A stretch of 64,000 nt of DNA from Streptomyces sp. NBC_01283 (GCF_041435335.1 NZ_CP108430.1:3826501-3890500), one strand, 5' to 3'. Positions 16,489 through 26,792 are shown, counted from the stretch's first letter. Numbers and translations: made by a program. The notes: generated by a model from the sequence alone, not told the origin.

Positions 16489-16940
16489 GATGCCTCCCTG
16501 CCCGTTGTGCGGAAGACCAAGGTCCGAGTACCCCAGAAACGCAGAACAGTGGCGAGTGCCATACCGACTCCTGCCCCGGAGACGGTGTCCGCGCGCTGCG
16601 AGGTGAGGCCGAGGCCGTAGTGGGACACCGCGATGCAGAGCAACTGCACCAGGGCGCCCGCGATGTTGACGGCGAAGAAGATCCCGTACTGGCGGAGCCG
16701 CGACGCTCCCGACACTCCGGGCCCCTCGCGCCGCCGGTAGGTGCCGAGCGCGTTGCCCGCGTACGCGACCGTGCATCCGGCGACGAAGGACAGCGCCTTG
16801 GCGGTCAGCGGGTCCAGACCGGCGGGCCCGCGCAGCCAGATGAAGAGGCCGAGGTCGACGGCGTATGCGCAGATCCCGGCGGCGGCGAAGCCGAGCAGTT
16901 CGGGACCCATGGCCCGTAGCCGCTCCCTGAGGGCGCTCAC
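16476..16940 (-). CDS. GtrA-family membrane protein
   Basis: GTG 16940 overlaps the UbiA stop (GTGA). The 154-residue protein has the four-TM GtrA pattern: LLGFAAAGICAYAVDLGLFIWL, ALSFVAGCTVAYAGNALGTYR, IFFAVNIAGALVQLLCIAV and GVGMALATVLRFWGTRTLVF, with the conserved N-R-x-W/F segment present as LRFWGTRT. GtrA proteins are linked to moving or presenting polyprenyl-phosphate-linked sugars; the mycobacterial homologue Rv3789 belongs to the arabinan precursor locus. Next to a decaprenyl-phosphate phosphoribosyltransferase and divergent DprE1/DprE2, the same role is the natural inference. Confidence 0.88.
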   Translation of the reverse strand: MSALRERLRAMGPELLGFAAAGICAYAVDLGLFIWLRGPAGLDPLTAKALSFVAGCTVAYAGNALGTYRRREGPGVSGASRLRQYGIFFAVNIAGALVQLLCIAVSHYGLGLTSQRADTVSGAGVGMALATVLRFWGTRTLVFRTTGREASWTG

Positions 16941-17887
16941 CAGTCGGCGACCGCGAGGGCGTACATCGCGATCCACACGAGGCCGATGACGGCCAGCGCC
17001 CGGTCGCGCAGGACGACGTCCTCGGGCTCGCCCGCCGTGCCGCGGTCGGCGAAGACGGCGTACCGCAGGACGGCGAGGACGAAGGCGGCCATCGACAGCT
17101 GCCGCCAGGGCAGCAGGCCGTTGGCGGTGCCGCCGCTCTCCATGGCCCACAGGCAGTACGCGAGGACGGCGACCCCGGCGGCAAGCTGCCAGACGAAGCG
17201 GAGGTAGCCGGTGGTGTATTCGGTGAGCAACGCGCGCGTGGCGCCCAGTTTCTCGGCGCTCCCGGACATCTGCACGGCTTCGGAGTACCGCTTGGCGGCG
17301 ACCATGAAGAGCGCCCCGAAGCCGGTGGTGATGAGGAACCAGCGCGAGAGCGGGATGCCGAGGGCCACTCCCCCGATCATCGCCCGCATCAGGAAGCCCG
17401 TGGTGACGACGGCGAGGTCGACGACGAGGACGTGCTTGAGGCTGACGCAGTAGGCCAGTTGCATCACTACGTAGGCGCCGAGCAGACCCGCGGTCAGGGG
17501 TGTGCAGAGCACGGCGGCAGCCACCGGTGCCAACACCGCGAGCAGCCCGCCCACCGCGTACGCGACCGTTACCGGCACCTGACGCGCGGCGACCGGTCTG
17601 CGGCACTTGGTGGGGTGGGCGCGGTCGGCCTCGGCGTCACGCGCGTCGTTGATGAGGTAGACGGCGGACGCGGCTGCCGTGAACAGGGCGAACACCAGCG
17701 CGAGTTGGAGCAGCGAGTGGCGCGAGAAGAGCTCTCCCGCGGCTGCGGGGGCCGCGACGACCAGGACGTTCTTCACCCACTGGCGGGGGCGCGCGGTCTT
17801 CAGGAGGCCGAGCGGCAGGGCCAGGGAACCCGTGCCGGGCGGCCGGGGCGGCTGGGGGCGTTCGAGCAGCGCGGTGCGGTCAGCCAT
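16937..17887 (-). CDS. Decaprenyl-phosphate phosphoribosyltransferase (UbiA family)
   Basis: This 316-residue integral membrane enzyme has about eight TM helices. The first Asp-rich motif is complete: N80-D81-x-x-D84-x-x-x-D88 (YLINDARDAEADRAHPTKCR), and a second conserved loop reads MVAAKRYSEA. These fit the Rv3806c-type branch of UbiA, which transfers phosphoribose from PRPP to decaprenyl phosphate, rather than aromatic prenyltransferases. The reaction is the committed step to decaprenyl-phospho-arabinose. The gene overlaps PAP2 upstream (8 bases) and GtrA downstream (4 bases). The assignment rests on motif plus neighbours (PAP2, DprE1, DprE2). A different polyprenyl acceptor is possible, since the Streptomyces wall lacks the mycobacterial arabinogalactan. 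Confidence 0.88.
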   Translation of the reverse strand: MADRTALLERPQPPRPPGTGSLALPLGLLKTARPRQWVKNVLVVAAPAAAGELFSRHSLLQLALVFALFTAAASAVYLINDARDAEADRAHPTKCRRPVAARQVPVTVAYAVGGLLAVLAPVAAAVLCTPLTAGLLGAYVVMQLAYCVSLKHVLVVDLAVVTTGFLMRAMIGGVALGIPLSRWFLITTGFGALFMVAAKRYSEAVQMSGSAEKLGATRALLTEYTTGYLRFVWQLAAGVAVLAYCLWAMESGGTANGLLPWRQLSMAAFVLAVLRYAVFADRGTAGEPEDVVLRDRALAVIGLVWIAMYALAVADW

Positions 17888-18401
17888 GGGCGCGGCCCCC
17901 GTTCATCCAGGCGGAGCCCACGCGCGCGGTGAGGGCGCCGAGGGCCGCTCCGGCCGCCACGTCACTCGGGTAGTGGACGCCGACGACCATCCGCGAGACA
18001 CACATCGCGGCGGCGAGCGGCGGCACGACGCGGGCCCCCAGGGGGCTCAGCGCGCCGTACGCGACGGTGGCCGCGGCGGCCGAAGTGGCGTGCGAACTGG
18101 GGAAGGAGTGCCGCCCCGCGGTCCTGACGAGGGGCTCCACACCCGTGTCGCCGCCGGGCCGCGGGCGCCGTACGACCCGTTTGACGCCCATGCTGGCCAG
18201 GTGCGCCGCGGCGGTCAGCGCCGTGCCGCGCAGCCACGCACCGCGCCGTTCGCGGTCGACCGCGGCGCCGGCGAGCCCCGCGACGATCCAGAGGGCGCCG
18301 TGCTCGCCGGTCCAGGACAGGGCCCGTGCGGCGGCGGCCACGCGCGCGTCGGAGCCGCAGTCGCGCAGGGCCGACAGCAGCCGGTGGTCCATGTCGTGCA
18401 T
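17880..18401 (-). CDS. PAP2-family phosphatase, likely decaprenyl-phosphoribose 5'-phosphatase
   Basis: ATG 18401 with GGAGG just upstream gives 173 residues; the frame extends 25 codons further but without ribosome site. The three acid-phosphatase motifs are complete: K74-x6-R81-P82, P101-S-S-H104, and S136-R137-x5-H143-x3-D147. Several hydrophobic helices surround them. In mycobacteria the equivalent gene (Rv3807c) lies beside the phosphoribosyltransferase and is proposed to remove the 5'-phosphate of decaprenyl-phosphoryl-phosphoribose. The same adjacency here supports that role. It is first in a four-gene operon with overlapping ends. Confidence 0.88.
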   Translation of the reverse strand: MHDMDHRLLSALRDCGSDARVAAAARALSWTGEHGALWIVAGLAGAAVDRERRGAWLRGTALTAAAHLASMGVKRVVRRPRPGGDTGVEPLVRTAGRHSFPSSHATSAAAATVAYGALSPLGARVVPPLAAAMCVSRMVVGVHYPSDVAAGAALGALTARVGSAWMNGGRAHG

Positions 18402-18579
18402 GTGGCCTCCTTCTCCGGGGACTTCTCCGGGGACTTCAAGGACCTGACCTCCCGACTCTTCTAGGCAACCTCTCAATATTTACGGCAATATACGACGACA
18501 CTCCATCAATCACCCATTTCGGTGAGAGCTTGGATGAATATGGGCAAACTACCCTTGCTCGGACGATACGGTCACGCCT
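18402..18579. promoter_or_regulatory. A+T-rich divergent control region of the decaprenyl-sugar cluster
   Basis: The 178 bases separate the PAP2 operon from dprE1. Bases 18465-18560 are strikingly A+T-rich for this genome (CAATATTTACGG, AATATACGACG, GGATGAATATGGGC), as expected for back-to-back promoters. CAATAT occurs twice, at 18471-18476 and 18485-18490. I could not fix -35/-10 pairs with confidence. A 12-bp perfect tandem repeat lies at the PAP2 side. Confidence 0.5.
18411..18434. repeat. 12-bp perfect tandem repeat upstream of PAP2
   Basis: TTCTCCGGGGAC occurs twice head to tail (18411-18422, 18423-18434), followed by a partial third copy TTC at 18435. It lies just upstream of the PAP2 ribosome site, in the leader, and would add an in-frame VPGE repeat if a longer start were used. 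Likely a replication-slippage duplication. Confidence 0.75.
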
Positions 18580-19995
18580 ATGCCTGCCGACTCCGCTCCG
18601 CCCGCCGACTCCGCGACCGCGATGACGTCCGAGGCCGCGTCCATGGCGACGTCCGAGGCCGTGTCCGTGTCCGGCTGGGGGCGCACCTCCCCGTCCACCG
18701 CCCGTCTGATCCGCCCCCGTTCGCCCGAGGAGGCCGTGGCGGCACTCCACGCCTGCGGGGAGCGTGGCGGCATCGCGAGAGGCCTTGGACGGGCCTACGG
18801 GGACGCCGCACAGAACGCGGGCGGCGCCGTCTTCGACATGACCGGCATGAACCGCGTGCACGCCATCGACGCCGACGCGGGCACCGTCCTGTGCGACGCC
18901 GGGGTCTCCCTGCACCACCTGATGGAGGTCCTGCTGCCGCTCGGCTGGTTCGTGCCGGTCACGCCGGGGACCCGCTATGTGACCGTGGGCGGCGCGATCG
19001 GCGCGGACATCCACGGCAAGAACCACCACGGATCAGGGTCGTTCTCGCGCCATGTGATGGCCGTCGAACTGCTCACCGCGGACGGCGCGGTACAGGCGGT
19101 CGAACGCGGCACCCCCTTGTTCGACGCGACGGCCGGCGGCATGGGCCTGACCGGCATGATCCTCGCCGCGACGCTGCAACTGCAGCCGGTGGAGACCTCG
19201 TTGATGACGGTGGACACGGAGCGCGCCACCGACCTGGACGACCTGATGGCCCGCCTCACCGCCACCGACCACCGCTACCGCTACTCGGTGGCCTGGATCG
19301 ACCTCCTCGCACGCGGGGCGTCGATGGGGCGCTCGGTGCTCACGCGCGGCGACCACGCCCCCCTGGACGCCCTCCCGGCACGCGCGCGTAGAGCCCCGTT
19401 GACGTTCCGCCCGGGCCAACTGCCCCCGGCCCCGCGCTTCCTGCCCGAGGGGCTGCTCGGCCGCAAGTCGGTGGGCCTCTTCAATGAGCTCTGGTACCGC
19501 AAGGCGCCCCGCGCCCGGGTGGGCGAGCTCCAGAAGATGTCGACGTTCTTCCACCCCCTGGACGGCGTCCCGCACTGGAACCGCGTGTACGGCCGCGGCG
19601 GTTTCGTGCAGTACCAATTCGTCGTCGGGTACGACAAGGAAGAGGCCCTGCGGCGCATCGTGCGACGCATCTCGGAGCGCGGCTGCCCGTCCTTCCTCGC
19701 CGTACTGAAGCGCTTCGGAGCGGGCGATCCGGGCTGGCTCTCCTTCCCGATGGCCGGCTGGACCCTCGCCCTGGACATCCCCGCCAATCTGCCCGGCCTC
19801 GGCGCCTTCCTCGACGAGCTCGACGAGGAGGTCGCCTCCGCCGACGGCCGCGTCTACCTGGCCAAGGACTCCCGCCTGCGGCCCGAGATGCTCGCCGCGA
19901 TGTACCCGCGCCTCGACGACTTCCGCGCGCTGCGGGCCGACCTCGACCCGCGCGGCGTGTTCCGCTCGGACCTCTCGCGCCGCCTCGCCCTCTAG
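18580..19995 (+). CDS. dprE1: Decaprenylphospho-beta-D-ribofuranose 2-oxidase
   Basis: A 471-residue FAD-dependent oxidase of the VAO family. RGLGRAYGDAAQNAGG and TPGTRYVTVGGAIGADIHGKNHH are the FAD-binding core, and the H145 position matches the DprE1 histidine near the isoalloxazine. It oxidises the 2'-OH of decaprenyl-phospho-ribose to a keto intermediate that DprE2 reduces, giving the arabinose epimer. K429 (LAKDSR) matches the catalytic Lys418 of M. tuberculosis DprE1. The benzothiazinone-target Cys387 is replaced by Ala397 (GWTLALD). The first 30 residues are a low-complexity Ala/Ser/Asp tail. It is followed 20 bases later by dprE2 and is divergent from the PAP2-UbiA-GtrA-YihY operon. 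Confidence 0.92.
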   Translation: MPADSAPPADSATAMTSEAASMATSEAVSVSGWGRTSPSTARLIRPRSPEEAVAALHACGERGGIARGLGRAYGDAAQNAGGAVFDMTGMNRVHAIDADAGTVLCDAGVSLHHLMEVLLPLGWFVPVTPGTRYVTVGGAIGADIHGKNHHGSGSFSRHVMAVELLTADGAVQAVERGTPLFDATAGGMGLTGMILAATLQLQPVETSLMTVDTERATDLDDLMARLTATDHRYRYSVAWIDLLARGASMGRSVLTRGDHAPLDALPARARRAPLTFRPGQLPPAPRFLPEGLLGRKSVGLFNELWYRKAPRARVGELQKMSTFFHPLDGVPHWNRVYGRGGFVQYQFVVGYDKEEALRRIVRRISERGCPSFLAVLKRFGAGDPGWLSFPMAGWTLALDIPANLPGLGAFLDELDEEVASADGRVYLAKDSRLRPEMLAAMYPRLDDFRALRADLDPRGVFRSDLSRRLAL

Positions 19996-20015
19996 CACCT
20001 CCAGGAGTTGGTCCC

Positions 20016-20771
20016 ATGAAGGACGCCTTCGGCACCCCCCAGTCCCTGCTCGTACTCGGCGGCACCTCCGAGATCGGCCTCGCCACGGCCCGCCGTCTGG
20101 TCGCGCGGCGCACCCGCACCGTGTGGCTGGCCGGGCGGCCGTCCCCGGGCCTGGAGAAGGCCGCCGCGGGCCTGCGCGACATGGGTGCGGACGTCCGCAC
20201 CGTCGCCTTCGACGCCCTCGACTCCGAGTCCCACGAGGCCACGCTCGGCAAGATCTTCGCCGAGGGCGACATCGACATGGTCCTGCTGGCCTTCGGCATC
20301 CTCGGCGACCAGGCACGCGACGAGGACGAGCCGCTGTCGGCGGTGCGTGTCGCGCAGACGAACTACACCGGCGCGGTCTCGGCCGGCCTGGTGTGCGCGC
20401 GGTCGCTGCAGGCCCAGGGGCACGGCTCCCTGGTCGTGCTCTCCTCGGTCGCGGGCGAGCGTGCCCGCCGCTCGAACTTCATCTACGGGTCCAGCAAGGC
20501 GGGCCTCGACGCCTTCGCCCAGGGCCTGGGCGACGCGCTGCACGGCACGGGGGTGCACGTGATGGTCGTCCGCCCCGGCTTCGTGCGCTCCAAGATGACG
20601 GAGGGCCTGGAGGAGGCCCCGATGGCGACCACTCCGGAGGCGGTCGCGACGGCCATCGAGACGGGCCTGCGGCGGCGCTCGGAGACGGTGTGGGTGCCCG
20701 GCGCGCTACGGGTGGTCATGTCGGCGCTGCGTCACGTGCCGCGCACGGTGTTCCGGCGGCTCCCGGTGTGA
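20016..20771 (+). CDS. dprE2: Decaprenylphospho-beta-D-erythro-pentofuranosid-2-ulose 2-reductase (SDR)
   Basis: ATG 20016 has AGGAG eight bases upstream. The 251-residue short-chain dehydrogenase has the dinucleotide motif LVLGGTSEIG at residues 12-21, the catalytic S143/S144, Y157 and K161 (YGSSK), and a typical VRPGFVRSKM after the active site. It reduces the 2-keto intermediate of DprE1 with NADH, completing epimerisation of decaprenyl-phospho-ribose to decaprenyl-phospho-arabinose. The assignment over a generic SDR rests on the adjacent dprE1 (20 bases upstream) and the divergent UbiA/PAP2 genes. Confidence 0.9.
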   Translation: MKDAFGTPQSLLVLGGTSEIGLATARRLVARRTRTVWLAGRPSPGLEKAAAGLRDMGADVRTVAFDALDSESHEATLGKIFAEGDIDMVLLAFGILGDQARDEDEPLSAVRVAQTNYTGAVSAGLVCARSLQAQGHGSLVVLSSVAGERARRSNFIYGSSKAGLDAFAQGLGDALHGTGVHVMVVRPGFVRSKMTEGLEEAPMATTPEAVATAIETGLRRRSETVWVPGALRVVMSALRHVPRTVFRRLPV

Positions 20772-20817
20772 GGCGACCGGCGGGCGCCGCCGCTCGACGG
20801 GCGGCTCCCTGCCGGGA

Positions 20818-21405
20818 TCAGCGTGCGGGCAGCGTTCCGTGCGTCACCGGGGCCGCGGCCTGCGGCGGCACCACAGGACCGCCGCCTCCGAAGACGAACT
20901 CGCGCAGCTTGCGCCACACCCCGTCGGCGCCCTGCTCGTAGAGCGCGAAGCCGGTGCAGGGCCACTCGGCCTCGTACTCGGAAAGCTCCGCGTACGCCCG
21001 GTCCATGGCTTCCTCGGAGATGCTGTGCGCCACCGTGACGTGCGGGTGGTACGGGAACTGCAGCTCGCGCGCCATGGGCCCGGACGCGTCCCGCACCCGC
21101 TCCTGCAGCCAGCCACAGGCCGCGCCGCCCGCCACCACCTGCACGAAGACGACGGGCGAGAGCGGACGGAACGTGCCCGTCCCGAAGAGCCGCATCGGGA
21201 AGGGGCGCCCGGCGGCCGCCACGGCCCCCAGGTGCGCCTCGACGGCGGGCAGCGCCGTGGCGTCCACCTCGGTCGGCGGCAGCAGCGTGACGTGGGTGGG
21301 GATGCCGTGTGCCGCGGGGTCCCCGAAGCCCGCGCGCCGCTCCTGGAGCAGGCTGCCGTGAGGCTCCGGGACCGCGATCGACACACCGATCGTTACGGTC
21401 CCCAC
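20818..21405 (-). CDS. 2'-5' RNA ligase / cyclic phosphodiesterase-like protein
   Basis: GTG 21405 has AGGAG upstream and starts the first strand exactly. The 195-residue protein has two HxT motifs of the 2H phosphoesterase superfamily, H38-V-T40 (IPTHVTLLPP) and H122-V-T124 (YHPHVTVAHS), in the right spacing. Members hydrolyse 2',3'-cyclic phosphates or nucleotide cyclic diesters; ligation of RNA in vivo is unproven. It ends with a Pro/Ala/Gly-rich tail. It lies downstream of trpS on the same strand with 73 bases between, and may be co-transcribed. Confidence 0.87.
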   Translation of the reverse strand: MGTVTIGVSIAVPEPHGSLLQERRAGFGDPAAHGIPTHVTLLPPTEVDATALPAVEAHLGAVAAAGRPFPMRLFGTGTFRPLSPVVFVQVVAGGAACGWLQERVRDASGPMARELQFPYHPHVTVAHSISEEAMDRAYAELSEYEAEWPCTGFALYEQGADGVWRKLREFVFGGGGPVVPPQAAAPVTHGTLPAR

Positions 21406-21478
21406 GTCGTACTCCTGTCGGTCGGATGGCGGGCAGAGGGCGCTGTTGTACCTGGCGTGGTGCAGGGGGCTGTGTGGC

Positions 21479-22516
<1,038 letters not shown>

Positions 22517-22689
22517 TCATTGCTCGGAAACAGATGTGTGACGGGTGTGCCGCGATCTTGTCCTGCGTCGCCTCGATCCGGTCGTCGCGAATGCGGAACC
22601 GATCTCGTCCGGCCGGTGTATCAAGAGTGTGAGGGCACAGGGGGAGGTCCTGGAAGGGGGCCGCGTCGTCGACGAGGGTGCGGTGATCG

Positions 22690-23037
22690 CTCGAAGACGT
22701 GGTGCAGCAGGCCTTTTCCAAGGCGTACTGCTCCTTGGGGCGGTTCAGGGACGGCTCGGCGTTCAAGCCGTGGCTGTTGCCGATCGTCGCCAATGAGACG
22801 AGGAACACAGTGCGTTCGGCGGTCCGGCAGCGGTCGCTCGTCGGACGCAAGGCGGCGCTCGCGGAGGCGGAGCCGCTGATACCGGCATCGGCGGACCCGG
22901 CGGTGGCGGCGCTGCGGGACGAGCACCGGACGGCCCTGCTCGCCGCGCTCGACCGGCTGAGCGAGGAACACCGCCTGGTCGTCACGTACCGCTATCTCCT
23001 GGAGATGGACGAGGCGCGTCGAAGGAGCGGGCGCTGA
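22690..23037 (+). pseudogene. Remnant of an ECF-type sigma factor gene
   Basis: A frame reading LEDVVQQAFSKAY, then GRFRDGSAFKPWLLPIVANETRNTVRSAVRQRS and LLAALDRLSEEHRLVVTYRYLLEMDEA matches sigma-70 region 2 (end) and the start of region 4 in streptomycete ECF factors. It lacks the N-terminal region 2 helices: an in-frame TGA sits at 22684-22686. After EMDEA, where the region 4 helix-turn-helix should begin, it turns into RRRSGR and stops. In intact relatives the AEDVVQQAF helix is preceded by about 35 residues and followed by about 60. Both functional ends are missing, so it is almost surely dead. Confidence 0.7.
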
Positions 23038-23165
23038 AGATCGGGAATTCGGTTTCGGCCGCTCCGGGCGAATCGGGAACCTGAACGGCTCGGGCGGTGT
23101 ACCAGAAGTGACGCGGTGCGGACGGTGCGGACGGATCGTGCCGGAGAGCGGCTGGGGGATCGGAC

Positions 23166-23930
23166 ATGCGGATGCGGACGGCGCGGGGAATGTGCGGGTC
23201 GGTGGCGGGGGTCGCGGCAGCGCTGGCACTGGTGGTGATGGGAGCACCGCAGGCGGTGGCGGACGGGCCGACGAGCGTCCTCGTGGTCTCCCCCGAGAGC
23301 GGGCAGAGCACGGCGCTCTATGTGAACGACAAGGAGTACGGCGAGCTGGAGCGCGGTCTGGGCCGCACCGGCGACATGGCTGAGGGGCGGCGTGAGCAGC
23401 CACCGGGGCTCACCATGAGCGACGAGAGCCGTCAGATCAATGTGACGTGGATGCTCCACGATGTGCGGCCGTGGCGGGTGGACCGGGCCTATCCGGTGGC
23501 GTCCGGCGCCAAGGACGGCAAGGAAACCAAGGCTGTGTGGATCCACACGACGACGGACGTCGAGTCCATGACCGGCTCCTGGCACAAGGCAAAGGACCCG
23601 GCTCGTCTGACGGCACTGTTCAAGAGGCTCGGGGTGATGGGGGCGCCGTCGGACAAGGGCAATCAGGCGATACCACCGAGGGCGGACCTGGTTCCGTCAC
23701 CGACGCCCGCCTCGCAGGCCGGGGACGGGCAGGCCGCGAGTGGGCGGGCCAATGGCATACCGGGTGACGGCGGCACGGACTGGTGGTGGGTGATACCGGG
23801 CGTCGCCGCGGGGGCGGCGGGAGCTCTGCTGCTGCGGGGGCCGCTCGCCGAGCGCCGTCCCCTCCTTGCCTCGCTGCGTGGGCGGCGGCTTCATGAGGAC
23901 GGCCCGCGGCAGGAGTTGAGGGACCTGTGA
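23166..23930 (+). CDS. Secreted, C-terminally membrane-anchored hypothetical protein
   Basis: ATG 23166 follows GGGGGATC. The 254-residue protein has a signal peptide (MCGSVAGVAAALALVVMGA, likely cleavage after AVA near residue 37), an extracellular domain of about 140 residues (TSVLVVSPESGQSTALYVND ... VNVTW-like strand, AVWIHTTTDVESMTGSWHK), a Pro/Ala/Gly-rich spacer and a TM (WWWVIPGVAAGAAGALLL, about 208-226) before a basic cytoplasmic tail. No enzyme motif recognised. In related genomes such proteins follow an ECF sigma gene; here that neighbour is a remnant, so the former regulator of this gene may be gone (inference). Confidence 0.75.
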   Translation: MRMRTARGMCGSVAGVAAALALVVMGAPQAVADGPTSVLVVSPESGQSTALYVNDKEYGELERGLGRTGDMAEGRREQPPGLTMSDESRQINVTWMLHDVRPWRVDRAYPVASGAKDGKETKAVWIHTTTDVESMTGSWHKAKDPARLTALFKRLGVMGAPSDKGNQAIPPRADLVPSPTPASQAGDGQAASGRANGIPGDGGTDWWWVIPGVAAGAAGALLLRGPLAERRPLLASLRGRRLHEDGPRQELRDL

Positions 23931-23939
23931 GGGCTGCGG

Positions 23940-23973
23940 CGCCCCCGGCCTGTGAGGCGGTCGGCCGGGGGCG
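23940..23973. terminator. Bidirectional hairpin between the secreted-protein gene and glyA
   Basis: CGCCCCCGGCC at 23940-23950 pairs perfectly with GGCCGGGGGCG at 23963-23973 around a 12-base loop. It stands between two convergent stop codons (23930 and 23992), so it can serve both. Confidence 0.75.
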
Positions 23974-23991
23974 GCTGTGCGGCCCGGCGGG

Positions 23992-25347
<1,356 letters not shown>

Positions 25348-25385
25348 GGCGTCCTCCGGGGCGAGCGGTGTGTGTCCGGTCGTGG

Positions 25386-25480
25386 TCCCGGGGTGCCCAG
25401 GCGGGCGGCACCTCGAAGGTTCTGCCTCGCACGGCTTCCTCGGGGTCCGTTCCCCGTGCGCCAGTCGCCGTGCTGTAGAG
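25386..25480 (-). promoter_or_regulatory. Probable ZTP (pfl-type) riboswitch in the glyA leader
   Basis: Read on the minus strand, the leader has GGCGACTGGCG (25459-25469), a small hairpin GGGG...CCCC, then GAGGAAGCCGTGC and, 20 bases on, the conserved CCGCCTGGGCA-type core (25392-25408, seen here as CCGCCCGCCTGGGCA). This matches the pfl/ZTP aptamer, which binds the purine intermediate ZTP/ZMP and turns on folate one-carbon genes such as glyA, folD and purH. The core is 45-120 bases from the glyA ATG. The consensus was recalled, not aligned, so the exact ends are approximate. Confidence 0.72.
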
Positions 25481-25589
25481 ACCAGCCTATCGGGCACGCC
25501 GGGTCGGCAGGTTTCTTCGTCCACGATCCGAGCGACGATAGAACTTGGGCGCCACACCCGCCCCATGCCGCAGGACGAACGGAGACCCC

Positions 25590-26792
25590 GTGTCGACTAC
25601 CGAAGAGTTCATCACCTCGGCCGAAGCGCACAGTGCGCACAACTACCACCCGCTGCCCATCGTGGTCGCGTCGGCGGAGGGTGCCTGGATGACGGACGTC
25701 GAGGGGCGCCGCTACCTCGACATGCTGGCCGGGTACTCGGCGCTGAATTTCGGGCACGGCAACCGCCGCCTGATCGACGCGGCCAAGGCGCAGCTGGAGC
25801 GGGTGACTCTCACCTCGCGGGCCTTCCACCACGACCGGTTCGCCGACTTCTGTACGCGGCTCGCGGAGCTGTGCGGCAAGGAGATGGTGCTGCCGATGAA
25901 CACCGGGGCGGAGGCGGTGGAGACGGCAGTGAAGACCGCCAGGAAGTGGGGGTATCAGGTCAAGGGCGTGCCCGACGGGAGGGCGAAGATCGTCGTCGCC
26001 CGCGACAACTTCCACGGGCGGACCACGACCATCGTCAGCTTCTCGACGGACCAGGAGGCGCGGGCGGACTTCGGTCCGTACACGCCGGGGTTCGAGATCG
26101 TGCCGTACGGCGATCTGACGGCGTTGCGGGCCGCCGTCACCGAGAACACCGTGGCCGTGCTTCTCGAACCGATCCAGGGAGAGGCCGGGGTGCTGGTGCC
26201 GCCGGCCGGGTATCTCGCGGGGGTCCGGGAGTTGACGCGGGAGCGGAACGTCCTCTTCATGGCGGACGAGATCCAGTCGGGGCTCGGCAGGACGGGGAAG
26301 ACGTTCGCGTGCGAGCACGAGGGCGTGGTGCCGGACGTGTACATCCTGGGCAAGGCGCTCGGCGGGGGCGTCGTGCCGGTGTCCGCGGTGGTGGCGGACG
26401 CGGATGTGCTGGGGGTGTTCAAGCCGGGTGAGCACGGGTCGACGTTCGGCGGCAATCCGCTGGCGTGTGCGGTGGCGTTGGAGGTCGTCGCGATGCTGAG
26501 CTCGGGCGAGTTCCAGCAGCGGGCCACCGAGCTGGGCGAGCATCTGCACGCCGAGCTGGGACTCCTTGCCGGTACGGGGGCGGTGACCCAGGTCCGGGGC
26601 CGTGGGCTGTGGGCGGGGGTCGACATCGAGCCGTCGCACGGCACGGGCCGCGAGATCTCCGAGAAGCTGATGGACCGGGGTGTGCTGGTCAAGGACACCC
26701 ACGGGTCGACGATCCGGATCGCTCCGCCGCTGGTGATCAGCAAGGAGGACCTGGACTGGGGGCTCGATCAACTGCGGGGCGTGCTGGCCTAG
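25590..26792 (+). CDS. rocD: Ornithine aminotransferase
   Basis: GTG 25590 with GGAG upstream; ATG is absent. The 400-residue class III aminotransferase transfers the delta-amino group of ornithine to 2-oxoglutarate, giving glutamate semialdehyde in arginine breakdown. TSRAFHHDRFADFC, LPMNTGAEAVETAVKTARKW, NFHGRTT, ADEIQSGLGRTG (D226 binds the PLP ring nitrogen) and YILGKALGGG (PLP lysine K255) are family hallmarks, and length equals typical RocD. Divergent from glyA with 242 bases between, which hold the riboswitch and both promoters. It is alone, so other arginine-catabolic genes are elsewhere. Confidence 0.94.
   Translation: MSTTEEFITSAEAHSAHNYHPLPIVVASAEGAWMTDVEGRRYLDMLAGYSALNFGHGNRRLIDAAKAQLERVTLTSRAFHHDRFADFCTRLAELCGKEMVLPMNTGAEAVETAVKTARKWGYQVKGVPDGRAKIVVARDNFHGRTTTIVSFSTDQEARADFGPYTPGFEIVPYGDLTALRAAVTENTVAVLLEPIQGEAGVLVPPAGYLAGVRELTRERNVLFMADEIQSGLGRTGKTFACEHEGVVPDVYILGKALGGGVVPVSAVVADADVLGVFKPGEHGSTFGGNPLACAVALEVVAMLSSGEFQQRATELGEHLHAELGLLAGTGAVTQVRGRGLWAGVDIEPSHGTGREISEKLMDRGVLVKDTHGSTIRIAPPLVISKEDLDWGLDQLRGVLA

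Noticed and set aside
25348..25589. Glycine riboswitch upstream of glyA
   Set aside because: I saw no tandem glycine-aptamer core; the conserved words fit the ZTP aptamer instead.
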